DNA of 64,000 bases from Beta vulgaris subsp. vulgaris (GCF_026745355.1 NC_079209.1:22943929-23007928); one strand, 5' to 3'; numbered from the stretch's first letter, positions 1 through 12,138 are shown. Made by a program: numbers and translations. The notes: a model not told the origin generated them from the letters alone.

Positions 1-130
1 TCATGGTGATGTTTGCCTCCTTCTTCACTAGCCTCCATAAATTCACGCATCGAACCAAGAGTTGTTGCCTAACACATCTTCCATTTTTGTTCTTTTTGTC
101 TAAATACAAAGCATTACGTCAGCCATACAC
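1..130. other. Unassigned flank, no gene seen
   Basis: I see no ORF with recognisable similarity and no repeat structure here. The stretch ends exactly where the CACTA-like terminus at 131 begins, so it may be the flank into which that element inserted. Confidence 0.4.
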
Positions 131-398
131 CACTAGTAGAATAAATGCTTATTGATGCGGTCATTAAGTGGCATATTGTTGCGCTTTTGGCCGCGCAACA
201 ATTGAGGGGGCAGCAATAGATTATAAATATATTGCTGCGGTTTTTGGGTAAAACTGCAGCAATATATCTATTTTATATCAGATTTATAAAGCATATTGTT
301 GCGGTTTATAGGTAAAATCACAGCAATATGTTGTACTTAATAATAAAAAATAGGCATATTGTTGCGGTTCCTAGCTAAACCGCAGCAATAGGTACTAG
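131..398 (+). mobile_element. CACTA family-2 terminal fragment
   Basis: The sequence opens with CACTAGTAGAATAAATGC, a CACTA-type terminus. It is followed by four short inverted modules built on the words ATTGCTGCGGTTT and AAACCGCAGCAAT, typical of CACTA subterminal repeats. The same terminus, with one mismatch, and the same subterminal words recur in reverse orientation at 16120-16210, so both belong to one family. No transposase and no opposite end are visible next to this fragment, and no 3-bp target duplication can be paired. Internal deletion or a truncated insertion would both explain it. Confidence 0.6.
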
Positions 399-640
399 TA
401 CAGGTAAAAAAAAAAATTTTTTTTTGCATTTTGCCATTAATGATGGAAAATAAAAATACTGAGAAAAAAATAAAACACAACAAATTCAAAGTAATGATAA
501 AGAACTTTTAGAATGAAAAATATATAAAGGAAAAATATACAAAAAATGATAAAAAAAATAAAAAAAAAAACTTCACATTATATTCATTCTAAAAATAAAA
601 AAAAAAAAAAAAAAACTCCCATATTTCAAAAAAGGCTCCA
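399..640. other. AT-rich spacer with A and T runs
   Basis: Very AT-rich sequence with several long A runs and one A-to-T run. The long A run at 598-614 sits just before the LINE A 5' region and could be an older poly(A) tail or simple sequence. No gene is seen. Confidence 0.35.
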
Positions 641-704
641 ACGGCTAGTTTTTTTCTCTCTCAACCATGGCGATTCTTGGGTAGGGTTTCATCTAATTTT
701 TGCC

Positions 705-2017
705 ATGGCTAGGAAGAAGAAAACTCCTTCTGAACCTTCATCAGTTGTTCTAGAGAGTAACACCAAGGCTAATCAAACACAATCAAATGTGGAAACATCT
801 TCATTAGAATTACAAGCAGCTTTGAATGCGATTCAAACACGACACCCTTCAAGAGAACCTCGAACTTCTATGGCAGAGATTGAAGAACCAGAACATCCTC
901 CATCTGAAATACAAATGAACAAAGAGACTGATTCTACATGGAACACTTTGTTCAAAAGCAATAGACTTACAGCTAAAGGTACTACTCTAAATTTTGTAGC
1001 ACCAACAATCAAAGATGGATTGCGGTTGCTTGTTTAGATAAATCTGAAACTGATAAGTTATCAGAAATCTGGGCTACTTCTTTAGTTGTATACATAGTGG
1101 GTAATACTCCTACTATAGGTGCTTTGATGAGATTTATAGAACAAGACTGGAACTTTGTTTCTAAACCAAAAATTTTCTTACATGATGATGGTTTCTTTGT
1201 GATAAAATTTGAATCCATTGATGATCGAAATGAAGTGCTATATGCTGGGCCTCATAGCTTTTAAAACCGACCTATGATTGTAAAGCCTTGGACACCAGAT
1301 TTTAGCTTTAAGGAGGAAGTTTTAAAAATTATTCCAATATGGGTTAAGTTACCTAATCTCCCCTTAAATTGCTGGAGCCCTGACTCTCTCAGTAGAATTG
1401 GTAGCTTGCTTGGGATACCATTGTATGCTGATGAGTGCACTTCAAAGCAAATGCGTATCTCCTTTGCTCGGATTTTGGTTGAAATTGATGTCACTAAGGA
1501 TAAGACTCAATTCATTTTGGTGGAGGATGCTAATGGAAAGACCATCAGGCAAGAGGTTAAATATGACTGGTGGCCTCCCTTTTGTCAGAAATGCCAAAAA
1601 ATTGGGCATACTTGTGGAGAGAAGCAGTTCAAACCACAACAAAAACCTAAAGTGGTTCAGAAATGGGTTCCCAAAGCAAATGCAGTAGCTACAGACATCA
1701 CCATCATTGATCCTCCTCCTGGGGACAAAGATGAAGTGGGAAAATAAGGACAACCTGTTACTGAGGTGGAAAAAGGATCCTCTAATCCTTCTAGTAACAT
1801 TACTACACCTGTTCAACCAATTGTTCATCAATGGAAGATGGTGACTAGGAAGAACAAAGGGAAGAGGGTTATTGTTCCTTGTACTGACAACTATGAAGAA
1901 TTTCTTCTTGAGGAACAAGGTGAAGATCCAGATGAGGAAAACAATGATGCAATTGCGGTGAAAACCCTTATTTATCATGATAGTTGCTTGCACTTGGAAC
2001 GTGAGAGGTCTAAATGA
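705..2017 (+). pseudogene. LINE A ORF1, gag-like RNA-binding protein, broken
   Basis: The reading starts at the ATG at 705 (MARKKKTPSEPSS...), after a short leader with a second upstream ATG. The order is a low-complexity N-terminus, the DUF4283-like domain of plant LINE ORF1 (FVAPTIKDG ... QDWNFVSKPKIFLHDDG ... KPWTPDF), then a zinc knuckle CQKCQKIGHTCGE at about 1586-1624. It is broken by a frameshift near 1025-1040, a TAA at 1262 and a TAA at 1745, after which the same frame runs open to 2017. In this family the protein coats the LINE RNA and forms the RNP with ORF2. The end overlaps the ORF2 start by about 40 bases. Confidence 0.82.
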
Positions 2018-3882
2018 CCCTCTCAAGGTAAAGGAGTAGTTTCTTTCCTTAATAGAATAAAATTACTTTATTTGCTTTGCTTGAAACAAGGGTTAAAAGT
2101 AATAATAAAGAAAGAATTCAGCAGAAATTTGGTAGATGTTGGAAGTGGATTGATAATTATACTTATAGTCCTAAAGGTAGGATTTGGATGGCTTGGAATC
2201 CTAACTTGATTACTATTGATGTTATCCTTACTTCTGAGCAGATTATTCACACTATGGTTACAGCTAAAAACTCTAACTCTAAAATGTTATTCTCTGCTGT
2301 TTATGGACTTCATAGCATTGATACTAGAAAACCTCTTTGAATACTTTGCTAAACTTGGATAATAGTATCTTGATTGACTGGATAGCTATGGGAGATTTTA
2401 ATTCAATTCTAAGAAGTGAAGATAGAATTAATGGTGTTGCTGTTTCTAATGCTGAGACCTATGATTTTAATCAACTTCTTGACAATTCCTCTTTACTTGA
2501 AGTTAAAGGGATTGGAGATTTTTTTACATGGTCTAATAAGAGATTTGGAGATGATAGGATTTATAGTCGAATTGATAGGTGTTTATGCAATACTTTATGG
2601 TTAACTAATCATACTCATGTATCTGTTGAAGTGAAAACTCAATCTATTTCAGATCATAATCCTCTCATGATTAGACTCACTAATGACACCTCTCATGGGG
2701 AAGGCCTTTCAAGTTTTTTAACCATCTTGTGAAGCACCCACAGTTTCATGAAATTGTTTCTACCACTTGGAGACTGAATGGAGCTGCTAGTACTGTATCT
2801 GACATCTGGGAGAAACTGAAGAATGTCAGTAAACAACTGAAGTCTCTACAGCTCAATCACTATAATAACATCACAGAAAAAATTGAAGAAGCTAGGAGGA
2901 ATTTAAATATGACTCAATTCCAAATTCATGAAGACCAGTTCAACTCCAGCCTTCATGATCAAGAGCAACAAGATCTTCAAAACCTCAGGAAATGGTTGCA
3001 AATAGAAGAAAGCATCCTTAAACAAAAATCTAGAATAAATTGGTTAAAATCAGGGGATTCTAACAGCAAAGTTTTTTTTGCAGCTATGAAGGAAAGACAT
3101 GCTAGGAATTCTATGATGTCCTTTATTCTATCAATGGTGACAAACTGGAGAAAGATCAAGAGATTCAGTATGAGTTGAATCAGTTCTATAAAAACCTAAT
3201 GGGCAAGTGTAATCCAGAGATCTCTGGTATTGATCTACCTATTATTAGGAAGGGGTCTACTCTTAGTCCTACTGCCAGACAAAGATTATGTGCTCCTGTT
3301 TCTCTTCTTGAAATTGATAAAGCTTTATTTAGCATTGATGGTAACAAAGCCCCTGGGCTTGATGGGTTTAATGGGAATTTCTTTACAGAAACTTGGCATT
3401 ATATTAAACCTGACATATATGCTGCTGTCCTTAATTTTTTTTGAAACAGGTCATATGGAAGACAAAGTGAACATAGCTTCTATAACTTTGGTTCCTAAAG
3501 TCACTAATCCTACTCATGCTAGTGATTTTAGACCCATTGCTTGTTGCACTATGATTTATAAAATTATTGCTAAAGTTTTGACTCATAGGGTGCATGATGT
3601 TATTGGTAGTATTGTTGATACTGCTCAGGCAGGTTTCATTCCAGGTCGGAGCATTACTGATAATATTCTTCTTGCTACTGACCTCATCAAAGGTTATACT
3701 AGGAAAGGTGTTTCTCCTAGATGCACAATAAAGGTAGATCTTAAAAAAGCTTATGATTCCATAGAATGTCCTTTCCTTCACAGTATGCTTATTGAATTAG
3801 GTTTCCCTCAGATTTTTACTCAATGGATTATGGCTTGTGTTACTACAGTTTCATATTCTGTGTTACTTAATGGTAAACCTTG
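1977..3882 (+). pseudogene. LINE A ORF2, 5' part: endonuclease and first half of RT, broken
   Basis: The ATG at 1977 starts a peptide with CTWNVRGLNDP, the conserved opening of the L1 endonuclease. Downstream frames carry the AP-endonuclease motifs MGDFN (near 2389) and SDHNPL (near 2650). After these come the linker INWLKSGDSNSKVFF and RT motifs NKAPGLDGF, LVPKV, FRPIACC, QAGFIPGRSITDNI and VDLKKAYDS. Stops and frame changes occur near 2037, 2338, 2730, 3176 and 3442, so it is dead. The coding sequence stops abruptly at NGKPC where the CACTA terminus begins, and continues at 10482. Confidence 0.85.
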
Positions 3883-3915
3883 CACTACTACAAAAGGAGT
3901 GTTATCGCGACGCTT
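3883..3915 (+). repeat. CACTA-1 left terminal inverted repeat
   Basis: 33 bases identical in inverted orientation to 10446-10478. The arm begins CACTACTACAAAAGGAG and ends in CGCGACGCTT. The inner flank continues with GCGTCGC-type subterminal repeats through about 4160, the expected binding array for the TNP1/TnpA-type protein. Confidence 0.95.
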
Positions 3916-4169
3916 TTTGGCCCAATTGGCGACGCTTAAAAGCGTCGCGAAATTTGCTCTCGATGCTGCCAAAAAGCGTCGAGCAGAATCAGTCGGCAAT
4001 TCGCGTCACCAAAAAGCGTCGCCATTGGCGACGCTGTACAGCGTCCCCCTTACCTATATAGGCATCGCCACATTGGTTAGTGGAGGTGCCATCAATTAAT
4101 TTATAAACGCTTTAAAGTGTCCTAATTTGAGACGCTTTTTGTCGACTACAATTAGTCACGACGCTTTTT

Positions 4170-6152
4170 AGTGTTGAGAGAAATTTGGCTGGAAAATTAT
4201 TCTTATATTTGTCATAAGTTTTTGACAAGGAAAAGCGTCTAGATTTTCTATGGACTCTTTTGATACGTTTTTCATAATTAATTAATTAACAAATAATATA
4301 ATAATAATACAGTAATAATAATAATTATAACTTAGAATATAAGTCAACAATGGAACTTGAAGATTACATAAAAATACTTCGAACAATGTATATGTGATCA
4401 TAAATCATAAACGTAGTTCGTACAATTAAAATTCCTACACACGTTCATCAATAATACTTCATAACTAATATGTTACTAAAAATACCACAAAATTAAAACA
4501 CACTAAAAATGTAATTGTAGCCTTACAAAACTAACTAATTAATACTAAGATGTAGCAAAATAATGATGGTAGCCAATTTGAAGCCTCAAGTAGTGTCCTC
4601 TTGTTCTTGATCTGTTGGACTTTTATTATTATTTTCGAGTACCTTCAAAAGATGAAAAATAAGACCAAAATATTAATTAGCACATGTAATATATCCCAAA
4701 AAATAGGTAACACGAGCATAAAATAATTTACCCTGACTGACAAAACAACCCACATTCTATTTTCTTCCTTAACTATGATTCATTGAAAGTTTGAAACAAT
4801 ACCACTATGAACTAATAATTCAACATTAACAACCCACATTATATTTTTTTCTTCTTCAAGAAACTGAGAGTGGTAGTGAGAACTAAGAAATGAAGTCAAC
4901 GCATATGTGGAACAACAACTAGCTATGACATCATCTACAGGTAAAAAAGGCCAAAACAAGAAATGAAGCCAACGCTACAGTGGAAGCTTCTAACTTTTCA
5001 TTAGTGCAGGGACCATACTACATTCACAAGAAACATTGGTTATCAACATTATAGCTAGTTGCTCACATTACCAAATAATCACCGGTTTCACTTATATATA
5101 ATCACACATACTAACATTAAGTTCACACGAAATCTAATATGAACTAGGTTCATTATATTTTTTTTAAAACAACCGCCTAGTAGTTCTATAGTGTCTCTGA
5201 CTCTATGTTACAAATAGATCAAATATTCTAATCCATTGATGCTAACTTGACTTTTAACCACATTGTTATGTTATTTCCGTTTTTATCACCTACAGACCAC
5301 ATAATCAAGTAAAGGCAACACAACCAGAGTAGTGGAGCATAATTTTACTTCGAAAGTATAACAAAAATGTCTAATCGTTGCAAAAAAAAAAAAACGAGGT
5401 ATTACTATTACTCTTATTACTAGTCAACATTAGTACAAAAATAATGTAAAAGAAGATAATAATCCTTATGTGGCATAAATTCTGTTTGGAACAATTTTCC
5501 AGTTGGAATTACTCGATTCACAACATGAAGTAAATTGCGAATATGTTTTTCACCAATTTTTATTGTTCTTTAATCTCTATGACAATTTGCGAAATTCTAA
5601 TAAGTAAATAATGGTTGGAAATAAAATACTTCTAGGAAAGAGGAGGAGAAGTCAATACTGTGTAACCATTCTAACCAACAATTTCCAATATCCAATTCAT
5701 AAAAATTTTAAATCAGTGGAAGCTTTTAATCCTCACTTCTTGACAAAGTGCTTCAGAAAACAACAGTCCAGTAGCCATACACATGCAAAAGTATCCCAAG
5801 AAAGATCTGCTAGAGACTGGATCAGATTGTTTAATGTAAGAGATGAGGAGGAATTCTGATTGGCAGAAGGAAATAAAGCCCGCAGTAACAACAGGAGGTC
5901 AGAAAGTATAAGGTGGTTTAATTGATTGGCAGACAAGTGTCTCCAATTACAAAAGGCATGCTCATACATATATCTGAAGTCCTTTTTCTCTCTATCCTTC
6001 CTATTTATTACAGTTCAATGGAAAAGCAAGCTACTAGAAAGTATAAGGTAGTTTAACTGAGGTTGTTAGGTGAGTTAGCTTGTTCAGTGGACTGTAGGCT
6101 GATAATTCTAGAAGCATCACAACAGCAACAATAGGAGCATATATGAGCATAC
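4170..6152. other. CACTA-1 non-coding 3' region
   Basis: About 2 kb of AT-rich sequence between the left subterminal repeats and the last recognised TNP1 exon. Short ORFs such as 5611-5859 show no family motifs and I do not treat them as genes. A further 3' exon of the TNP1-like gene could lie here, because the last recognised exon ends at a good donor site (CAAAAG/GTATGC at 6153). Confidence 0.5.
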
Positions 6153-7330
6153 CTTTTGGTTTGTCACTTCCAAGACTGCTTGTGCACAATCTAAAAGGTG
6201 CATTGAAGCCTCTCCGTTACGAACTTTACCTACTAGTCGAGAAAATTGTCCAACTAGCGTTTTGAGTAGAGAGTTGTTCTCTTGAACTTGGGCTTGCAAC
6301 AAGCTATTTTCCTTCTTAAGAACGGAAAATTCTTCTTTATCCTTCTCCACAACCACAGTCCTCTTTCGAACCTTTTGCTTATTCAGAACACCATGCACAC
6401 CGTAAATGTCGCCCTTTTGAACTCCAAGTCCATAGCCTACGGGACGTTCTGGCCGAATCACTCCACCGTACATGGTGTGCTCAAAGGCTTCATCTTCGAG
6501 TTCTAAGTCAGACTTAGAAGGGTATGCTTGTTTCAATGATTCCAACTTGGCATATGCATCATCCTACACATATAATTAACATATAAAATTAAATAAGTAT
6601 TATTTTACATTCAAAGGAAGCAAGCTTAAAAAGTCATTCTAATATGTACTTATACCACAAAATCTGCTGTTACTGTCTCGGGTAGATAGCCTCCATCCTT
6701 GCCCATATGAGTTTTTTTCCAAAGAGCTAACAAGCTCATTTTTTCTCCATGCTCATCTTCCTATTATTTTTATTAATATAAAAAAATTTAAAAAAAAATC
6801 AGCAAGATAAGATGTCAAACATTCATATTTTTCCATAAAGAAGCCGAAACATTCATATTATTCAAGCAAAATATAAGTGAAAGGCCTAATTCATCCTAAA
6901 TATGAAATATATATAAAAACCTATTATATTCACAATTCATACATAATCAGCTTGCTTATTCGCGAAGCTCTTCGAACCACATCTGTGAAGTTGATTTAGG
7001 GAGGCTCGTGCTCCTTTCCCCAATTCTGACAGTTTCTGCACTCATTTTCATGTAGATTTATTATGGAAAAAAAGTTGATGTTTTCATGAAATAAAATAAG
7101 CAAAGAGTAAATAAAGTTTAATTGTAAGTATGTTACTTACTTTCCCTTCTTGCGAATCCCAACGCTTAACCAACTTTATCCACTGATTACTAGTAATTCC
7201 GTGTGGTGGATCCATATTGCACATCTCATCGAGTGTCCTCTCCTCTGGTTTATAGTGATTTGATTTGAGAGAGTGTTTAAACTGCCTCCAACTTCTATTA
7301 GCATGTTTAGTATTTGTTTGATGTATTCAG
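6153..7330 (-). CDS. TNP1-like CACTA protein (plant Transposase_24 family), multi-exon, partial
   Basis: Four exons can be read on the minus strand with GT-AG borders: about 7330-7141, 7035-6943, 6760-6656 and 6563-6153. They encode in order RSWRQFKHSLKS...QWIKLVKRWDSQEGK, LSELGKGARASLNQLHRCGSKSFA (read as two adjoining pieces), KMSLLALWKKTHMGKDGGYL, and a last exon with GGVIRPERPVGYGLGVQ plus a coiled-coil-like stretch (EEFSVLKKENSLLQAQVQEN). This order is typical of the plant Transposase_24 family, the TnpA-like accessory protein that binds CACTA subterminal repeats. All four exons are open. The first exon and the extreme C-terminus are not resolved. Confidence 0.7.
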
Positions 7331-7476
7331 GACCGTCGGAATCACAAACCGTGCCTTAGTTTGAACAAAGAAACAAGCCATATATTCGCTTTGTCAAAAG
7401 TTATTCACAACAAACATATTAGAGATAGCTACAATTGATCAACAGCCACATCAAACATATTAGTTGTATGCCTATC

Positions 7477-8276
7477 CTATGTACTTTTTAAAGGCTTCAT
7501 ACAGATATGACACTCACTTTTGTCTGCGTATTCCCCCCAATATAACATACAATCATTTGGACATGCATGGATTTTCTCATAACCTAATCCTAGATCTTTT
7601 ATTATCTTCATGCTTTCGTAATAAGACGACGGGAACTCCATAATATGAGGAAATGCGTCTAATAGAAGTTCAAGCAACTTATTAAATGATTCAACAGCCA
7701 GTGGTTCATACACTTAAGGTGAAATAAGTGTAATAGAAACGATAGCTTTGAAAAAGTAGTACACCCCTCATATAGACTCTCGTTAGAAGCTTCCTTTAGT
7801 CTTTTATACTTTGCCTCTTCTACGTTGGTGTTGGTTGATGCACATTCATCATCTACTTCGTATTGAAAATTTACCTCTTCATGCATCTCATTTAGATCTT
7901 CGTCATCGGAATCTAACTCACTTAATAACGGGGGTTCGTTAGTGGGTTGTGGACTACCAATCCTAAAAGCTGCTTTTAGTAACCCATCAATATCATCTCG
8001 ACCAACTACTTTTGCTTGATCACTAGGGAACTCTAAGTTGGTATCCACTTGATGGTTAGAATGAAAAATCCAATTTGTGTAATTCTTGTAAAAACCGTAC
8101 GATAAAATATGGCCTCCTACTTTCTCTAGCTTAAACCATTTATTTAACTTGCAATTATTACATGGACATCGTGTTTTTCCTTCAACAAGAGTCTCTTTAG
8201 CAAGTTCTAAAAATTTCATGCAACCATCATAATAAGCAGGATGACCTTTTTGTAAATTTATCCAACTAGAATCCAT
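7477..8276 (-). pseudogene. TNP2 transposase, N-terminal fragment only
   Basis: The ATG at 8276 opens with MDSSWINLQKGHPAYYDG, the start of the Transpos_assoc domain, followed by its metal-binding part (RCPCNNCKLNKW). After a frame change near 7710 the TNP2 domain begins: SFNKLLELLLDAFPH, then HACPNDCMLYWGEY and CHIC. It stops at 7477. The usual remaining 500 or more residues, including the DDE catalytic core, are absent, and the sequence passes directly into the TNP1-like gene. This is an internal deletion, not a short protein. Confidence 0.85.
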
Positions 8277-8289
8277 GTCTACAAAAAAA

Positions 8290-10440
8290 TACAATTACAA
8301 ATAAGAACCACAAAGCTAAAAAAATCCATGAACATATATCCTGAAATAATTGCAAAATCATTACTCTCATGATACGGAAGGATTATGATATTACTCAACT
8401 TTTAAAATAAACTACCTAATAACAAGAAGCAATGACAATAATTAAAGAAAATGCAAGACAAATTAGGTAAAGTACCTAGTCCACCCAAAGGTGCTACAAA
8501 AGGAAGAAGATCAATCCCCTTTGGCCACCTGCAATCTGCTTCACGACAACTATTGTAATTAGCAAAGATCTCTATAAAGAAAAACAAATATTATGTATAA
8601 GACTTATGAATGGTTTTAAATAGCAGTAACTACAATTATCCAAGAACAAAACCTCCTTGTATAGAAAATTAGGAAAGTTTAGAAATCTAGAATTTACATC
8701 ACCAAGAAATAACTACTTATAATAAGCAACATCTGAAAGAACAAAACTAAAGAAAACCACATTTTTGCAATATAACCACAGGGGAATCCATTAGACAGAA
8801 GAGATCAAGTTGCCTTGTGTCTCGCATATCATGTACTAAATAAAGTTACAAAAATCAGAAAATTCAGGCCATGACATATGTTGACTGTGGAATGTCAGAT
8901 TAGCATCCATGAAAGGTCTTAAGACCTAGATCAATACTGATCATAAATCAGAATCTCTACGGCCTAAACCATCAACTTGGTTTCAAGTTTAAGGTGAGAC
9001 ATCAACAATATACAATAGATTAGCAGTATGCAATCATAGTGTCAGGGAACTACAGCATAAACATCCAAATATCGAATGAGTAGTGATCACTCAACTTCTT
9101 GACAACAGCAGAGAAGATGTCAATTGAATTTATCCTATGGCTACCGACAGAAAAAGAAAGAAATCAGCCTAACACTTGTCTTTCATGTGCAGTACATTCA
9201 TTGCACTTATGCCAAGCCACCAAATCAATCTAATCCTCATGCAAGCTATCACAAATAACTACTTCTAGTATACTTTAATCCAGACATTTTCATCCTCCCA
9301 AGTAACCAGAATTTTTTTTTACGCATAATCAGTATAATAATAAAAGCAAACAAGTCAAAATTCTGATTCAAAAGGCAAGAAACAAAGCAGAAACCAAAAC
9401 AAAACACAAACAAGAGTATAAGTTGGAAAGTAAGTTTATTGCTGAAATTTAAGCTCCGCGGATCCGATGGACCAAGTTGTATATGATAGTATCAGAAAGC
9501 TAATAAAAAATGAGGAAACAGCATCTGATGTATACTATACCTAAAAATTTGATATCTAGAAAATACACAAAATCATGAATGTGGTCTGTCGAAGTTATGC
9601 CCCAACTCACCCGACCCTCTAGAAAACATAAAGAGAGGACAGAAGGGAGAAGTTTCAGAAAAATGAAAAATAAACAGCTATAACCACAAAGCATACCCAT
9701 AATTATTTAGAAGTACGGCCCTGAATTTCATTAAATGAACCTGAATTTCCTTAATCAAGTGTTCAATTCCGTCAGCCCTAATTGATGGAAGGTTGAGGAT
9801 GAAGAATTCAGAGACAATTGAGTGAATTCAGATTGGAATCTTACAAATTTAAGAAAAAAAGAATTCTTCGCAACAAATTCAGAGTGAATTCGCAACAAAC
9901 CTGATTTTGGTTGATTCGCAACAATCCTCAGCCTACTGAAGACGATTATTCGCAACAATCCTTGGCCTACTGAAGACGATTATTGAAATCTCATAGATTT
10001 CAGTTGCAAATTGATTGTTTTCGCGCAGTCGCTCAAGACTGATGAGGGGTAATTAAGAGATAAAGAATTCAATGGAATAAGTCGAAGATGCAGAACCAAC
10101 AAAGGACAAGGATTACAGAGAGACGACGAGATTACCTGAGAATTCACACGTCGGTGAAGAATTGAGAGGAATCCGGCCAGCGTGATAGGGTTTGATGTTA
10201 GAAGTGGATCGAGTACTGGCGTATTACTGGGGAGTGGGGAGTTATTAGCAGCGGTTTTTTAGCGCTGAGTTTATTTGCATTCTTGGACGTGTGTTGATGA
10301 AAATTGAAGCCCATATAGGCACGTGTGTTAGGCACGTGATTTTTGCACGCGAAAATGCGTTGTCAAATTTCTCCATGCTTTTAAGCGTTGAGGTAGGGAG
10401 GAAATTTTGAAGCCCCCCAACGCCTATACTGTGGCGTCGA
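8290..10440. other. CACTA-1 5' non-coding region and right subterminal zone
   Basis: About 2.1 kb with no convincing gene. The last 200 bases carry diverged copies of the GCGTTG/GCGTCG subterminal modules (near 10350, 10385, 10420 and 10445). This side lies upstream of TNP2, so the transposase promoter would be expected here; I could not fix a TATA box. Confidence 0.5.
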
Positions 10441-10445
10441 GCAAT

Positions 10446-10478
10446 AAGCGTCGCGATAACACTCCTTTTGTAGTAGTG
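10446..10478 (-). repeat. CACTA-1 right terminal inverted repeat
   Basis: Exact inverted copy of 3883-3915, ending ...TTTTGTAGTAGTG and followed by the duplicated target TTG at 10479-10481. Confidence 0.95.
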
Positions 10479-10481
10479 TTG

Positions 10482-11925
10482 CCCTCCCTTTTATGCAAAA
10501 AAAGGTCTGAGACAGGGAGATCCTCTCTCTCCCTTCTTGTTTGCTATTGGTATGGAATACTTATCTAGATGCCTTAGTACTTTGAAAGAAAATCATAAAT
10601 TTCACTTTCATCCTAAATGCTCTAGATTTGCTATTACTCATATGATGTTTGCTGACGATTTGTTGATGTTTTGTAGAGGAGATCTTGAATCTATAACTAA
10701 ATTAATGAATGCTTTCAATAAGTTCTCAAAAGCTTCAGGTCTTGAGGCTAATCTGCAGAAAAGCAATATCTACATAGGGGGAGTTAGGAATGACACTATA
10801 AAGGAAATTGAAGAGGTTGTTATGATCCCTAAAGGGGAATTTCCTTTCAGATACCTTGGAGTTCCCCTATCCACAAAGAAGCTCTCTTATGCTACTTGTA
10901 AACCATTGATTGAGAAAATCATGGCAAGAACTAAAGTTTGGGCTGCTAAACTTCTATCTTATGCTGGCAGAGCTCAATTGGTGCAATCTGTTTTATTAAG
11001 TATGCAGGTGTACTGGTGTCAAATCTTCCTTCTTCCTAAGAAGATTATAAAAGAAATTCAAAGCCATTGTAGATCCTTTCTTTGGACAGGTAAAGATTCT
11101 CTTTCAAGGAAGACTCTAGTTTCATGGGAGCAAACATGTTTTCCTAAAACTGGAGGAGGTCTTAACTTCATCAACTTGGAGAACTGGAACAAAGCAGCCA
11201 TAGCTAAACACTTTTGGGCTATTGCTTTAAAACAGGACAAGCTCTGGATCCAATGGATTCACTCTTATTATATCAAGAATAACAATGTTTGGAACATGAG
11301 AATTCCTGCTGGTATGTCTTGGGTTCTTAAAAAAATCATGAATTGCAGAGATTACTTTGATAATGGCACTAAACTTCATGATTATGAGCACAATGGGAAG
11401 TTCTCCATTAGCAAATTCTATAAAGATCTTAGAGAACCTATTACCCAAGTAAGGTGGAAGAGGTTACTATGCAACAACAAGGCCTCCCCAAGAAGCCTAT
11501 TTATCACTTGGTTGGCTGTACTGGGCAGACTTGCTACCAAGAGTAGGCTTGCTCAATGGAATATGATCAGTGATACCACTTGTGTGCTTTGTAATGATGC
11601 AGAAGAAGATATTCAACATCTATTTTTCAACTGTCCCTTCTCTACTGATATCTGGATGAAATGTTTGACTATCTTGGATATACCTAGAAGGCCTATGGCT
11701 TTCCTAGATGAAATCTCTATAGCAGCTAGTAAGTGCAGGAAGAAGAACAATAAGAACCAATTATATGGCATGCTGTTCGCGGAAGCAATCTACAACATTT
11801 GGATGCAAAGGAACCATCAAGTGTTTGAAGGCAATCACAAGCTACCTGATCAAACAATGGACTTAATTATATTCAATGTAGCTTGTAGAATTCCTGATTC
11901 CATGATAGTTCAACTATGTAGATAA
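10482..11925 (+). pseudogene. LINE A ORF2, 3' part: second half of RT, thumb and zf-RVT
   Basis: The reading frame resumes directly after the CACTA target duplication with the RT motif KGLRQGDPLSPFLFAIG. It continues without a stop through the catalytic FADD (10649-10660), the L1 block FRYLGVPLSTKKLS, YAGRAQLVQSVL, and the C-terminal zinc-binding zf-RVT region (SLFITWLAVLGRL ... CVLCNDAEEDIQHLFFNC ... IWMKC). It ends at a stop at 11925. Before the CACTA insertion it was continuous with 1977-3882. This 3' segment alone has no internal stop, in contrast to the broken 5' half. Confidence 0.9.
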
Positions 11926-12138
11926 ATTGTAGTTAACTTTAATTGGTTGTTATCTTGGTTTAGTTGTGCCTTCAGGGAAGCACATGAAGGGTCTACCTTA
12001 CAACCCTTCCTAGAAGGTGGGTAAGGTTGGATACTGATGCTTTTAGCTCTGAAGTTGGAGAATTGGTGTTTGTAATACTCTTTTTTTTTTATCAATAACA
12101 ATTTTGAATTTCCAAAAAAAAAAAAAAAAAAAAAAAAT
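11926..12138 (+). other. LINE A 3' UTR and poly(A) tail
   Basis: About 190 bases of 3' UTR, a T10 run, then a run of about 25 A at 12114-12138, the expected end of target-primed reverse transcription. The sequence immediately after belongs to the 3' side of Athila-type element A, so the LINE probably inserted next to or into it. Confidence 0.8.

Larger units (their letters stand above)
3883..10478 (-). mobile_element. CACTA (En/Spm-type) element 1, complete ends, 6,596 bp
   Basis: Both ends carry perfectly matching 33-bp inverted repeats starting CACTACTACAAAAGGAGTG, bounded by the 3-bp target duplication TTG (3880-3882 and 10479-10481). Subterminal zones carry repeated GCGACGCTT and AAGCGTCGC modules in both orientations. 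The coding strand is minus: a truncated TNP2 transposase (7477-8276) followed by a multi-exon TNP1-like gene (6153-7330). The DDE part of TNP2 is missing, so the element is probably non-autonomous but could be moved in trans. Intact ends suggest the insertion is younger than much of the decay in the host LINE. Confidence 0.95.
640..12138 (+). mobile_element. LINE A, plant L1-type, split by a CACTA element
   Basis: A two-ORF non-LTR retrotransposon. ORF1 has a gag-like domain and a CCHC knuckle; ORF2 has an AP endonuclease, an RT with FADD, and a C-terminal zinc-binding zf-RVT domain. The 3' UTR ends in a poly(A) run at 12114-12138. The element is nearly full length, but both ORFs carry stops and frameshifts and the RT is interrupted by the CACTA element at 3883-10478. 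The 5' end is approximate, set by the start of non-simple sequence upstream of the first ORF. I could not pair a target-site duplication. Removing the CACTA insert plus one copy of its 3-bp duplication leaves about 4.9 kb, a normal length for a plant L1. Confidence 0.88.
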
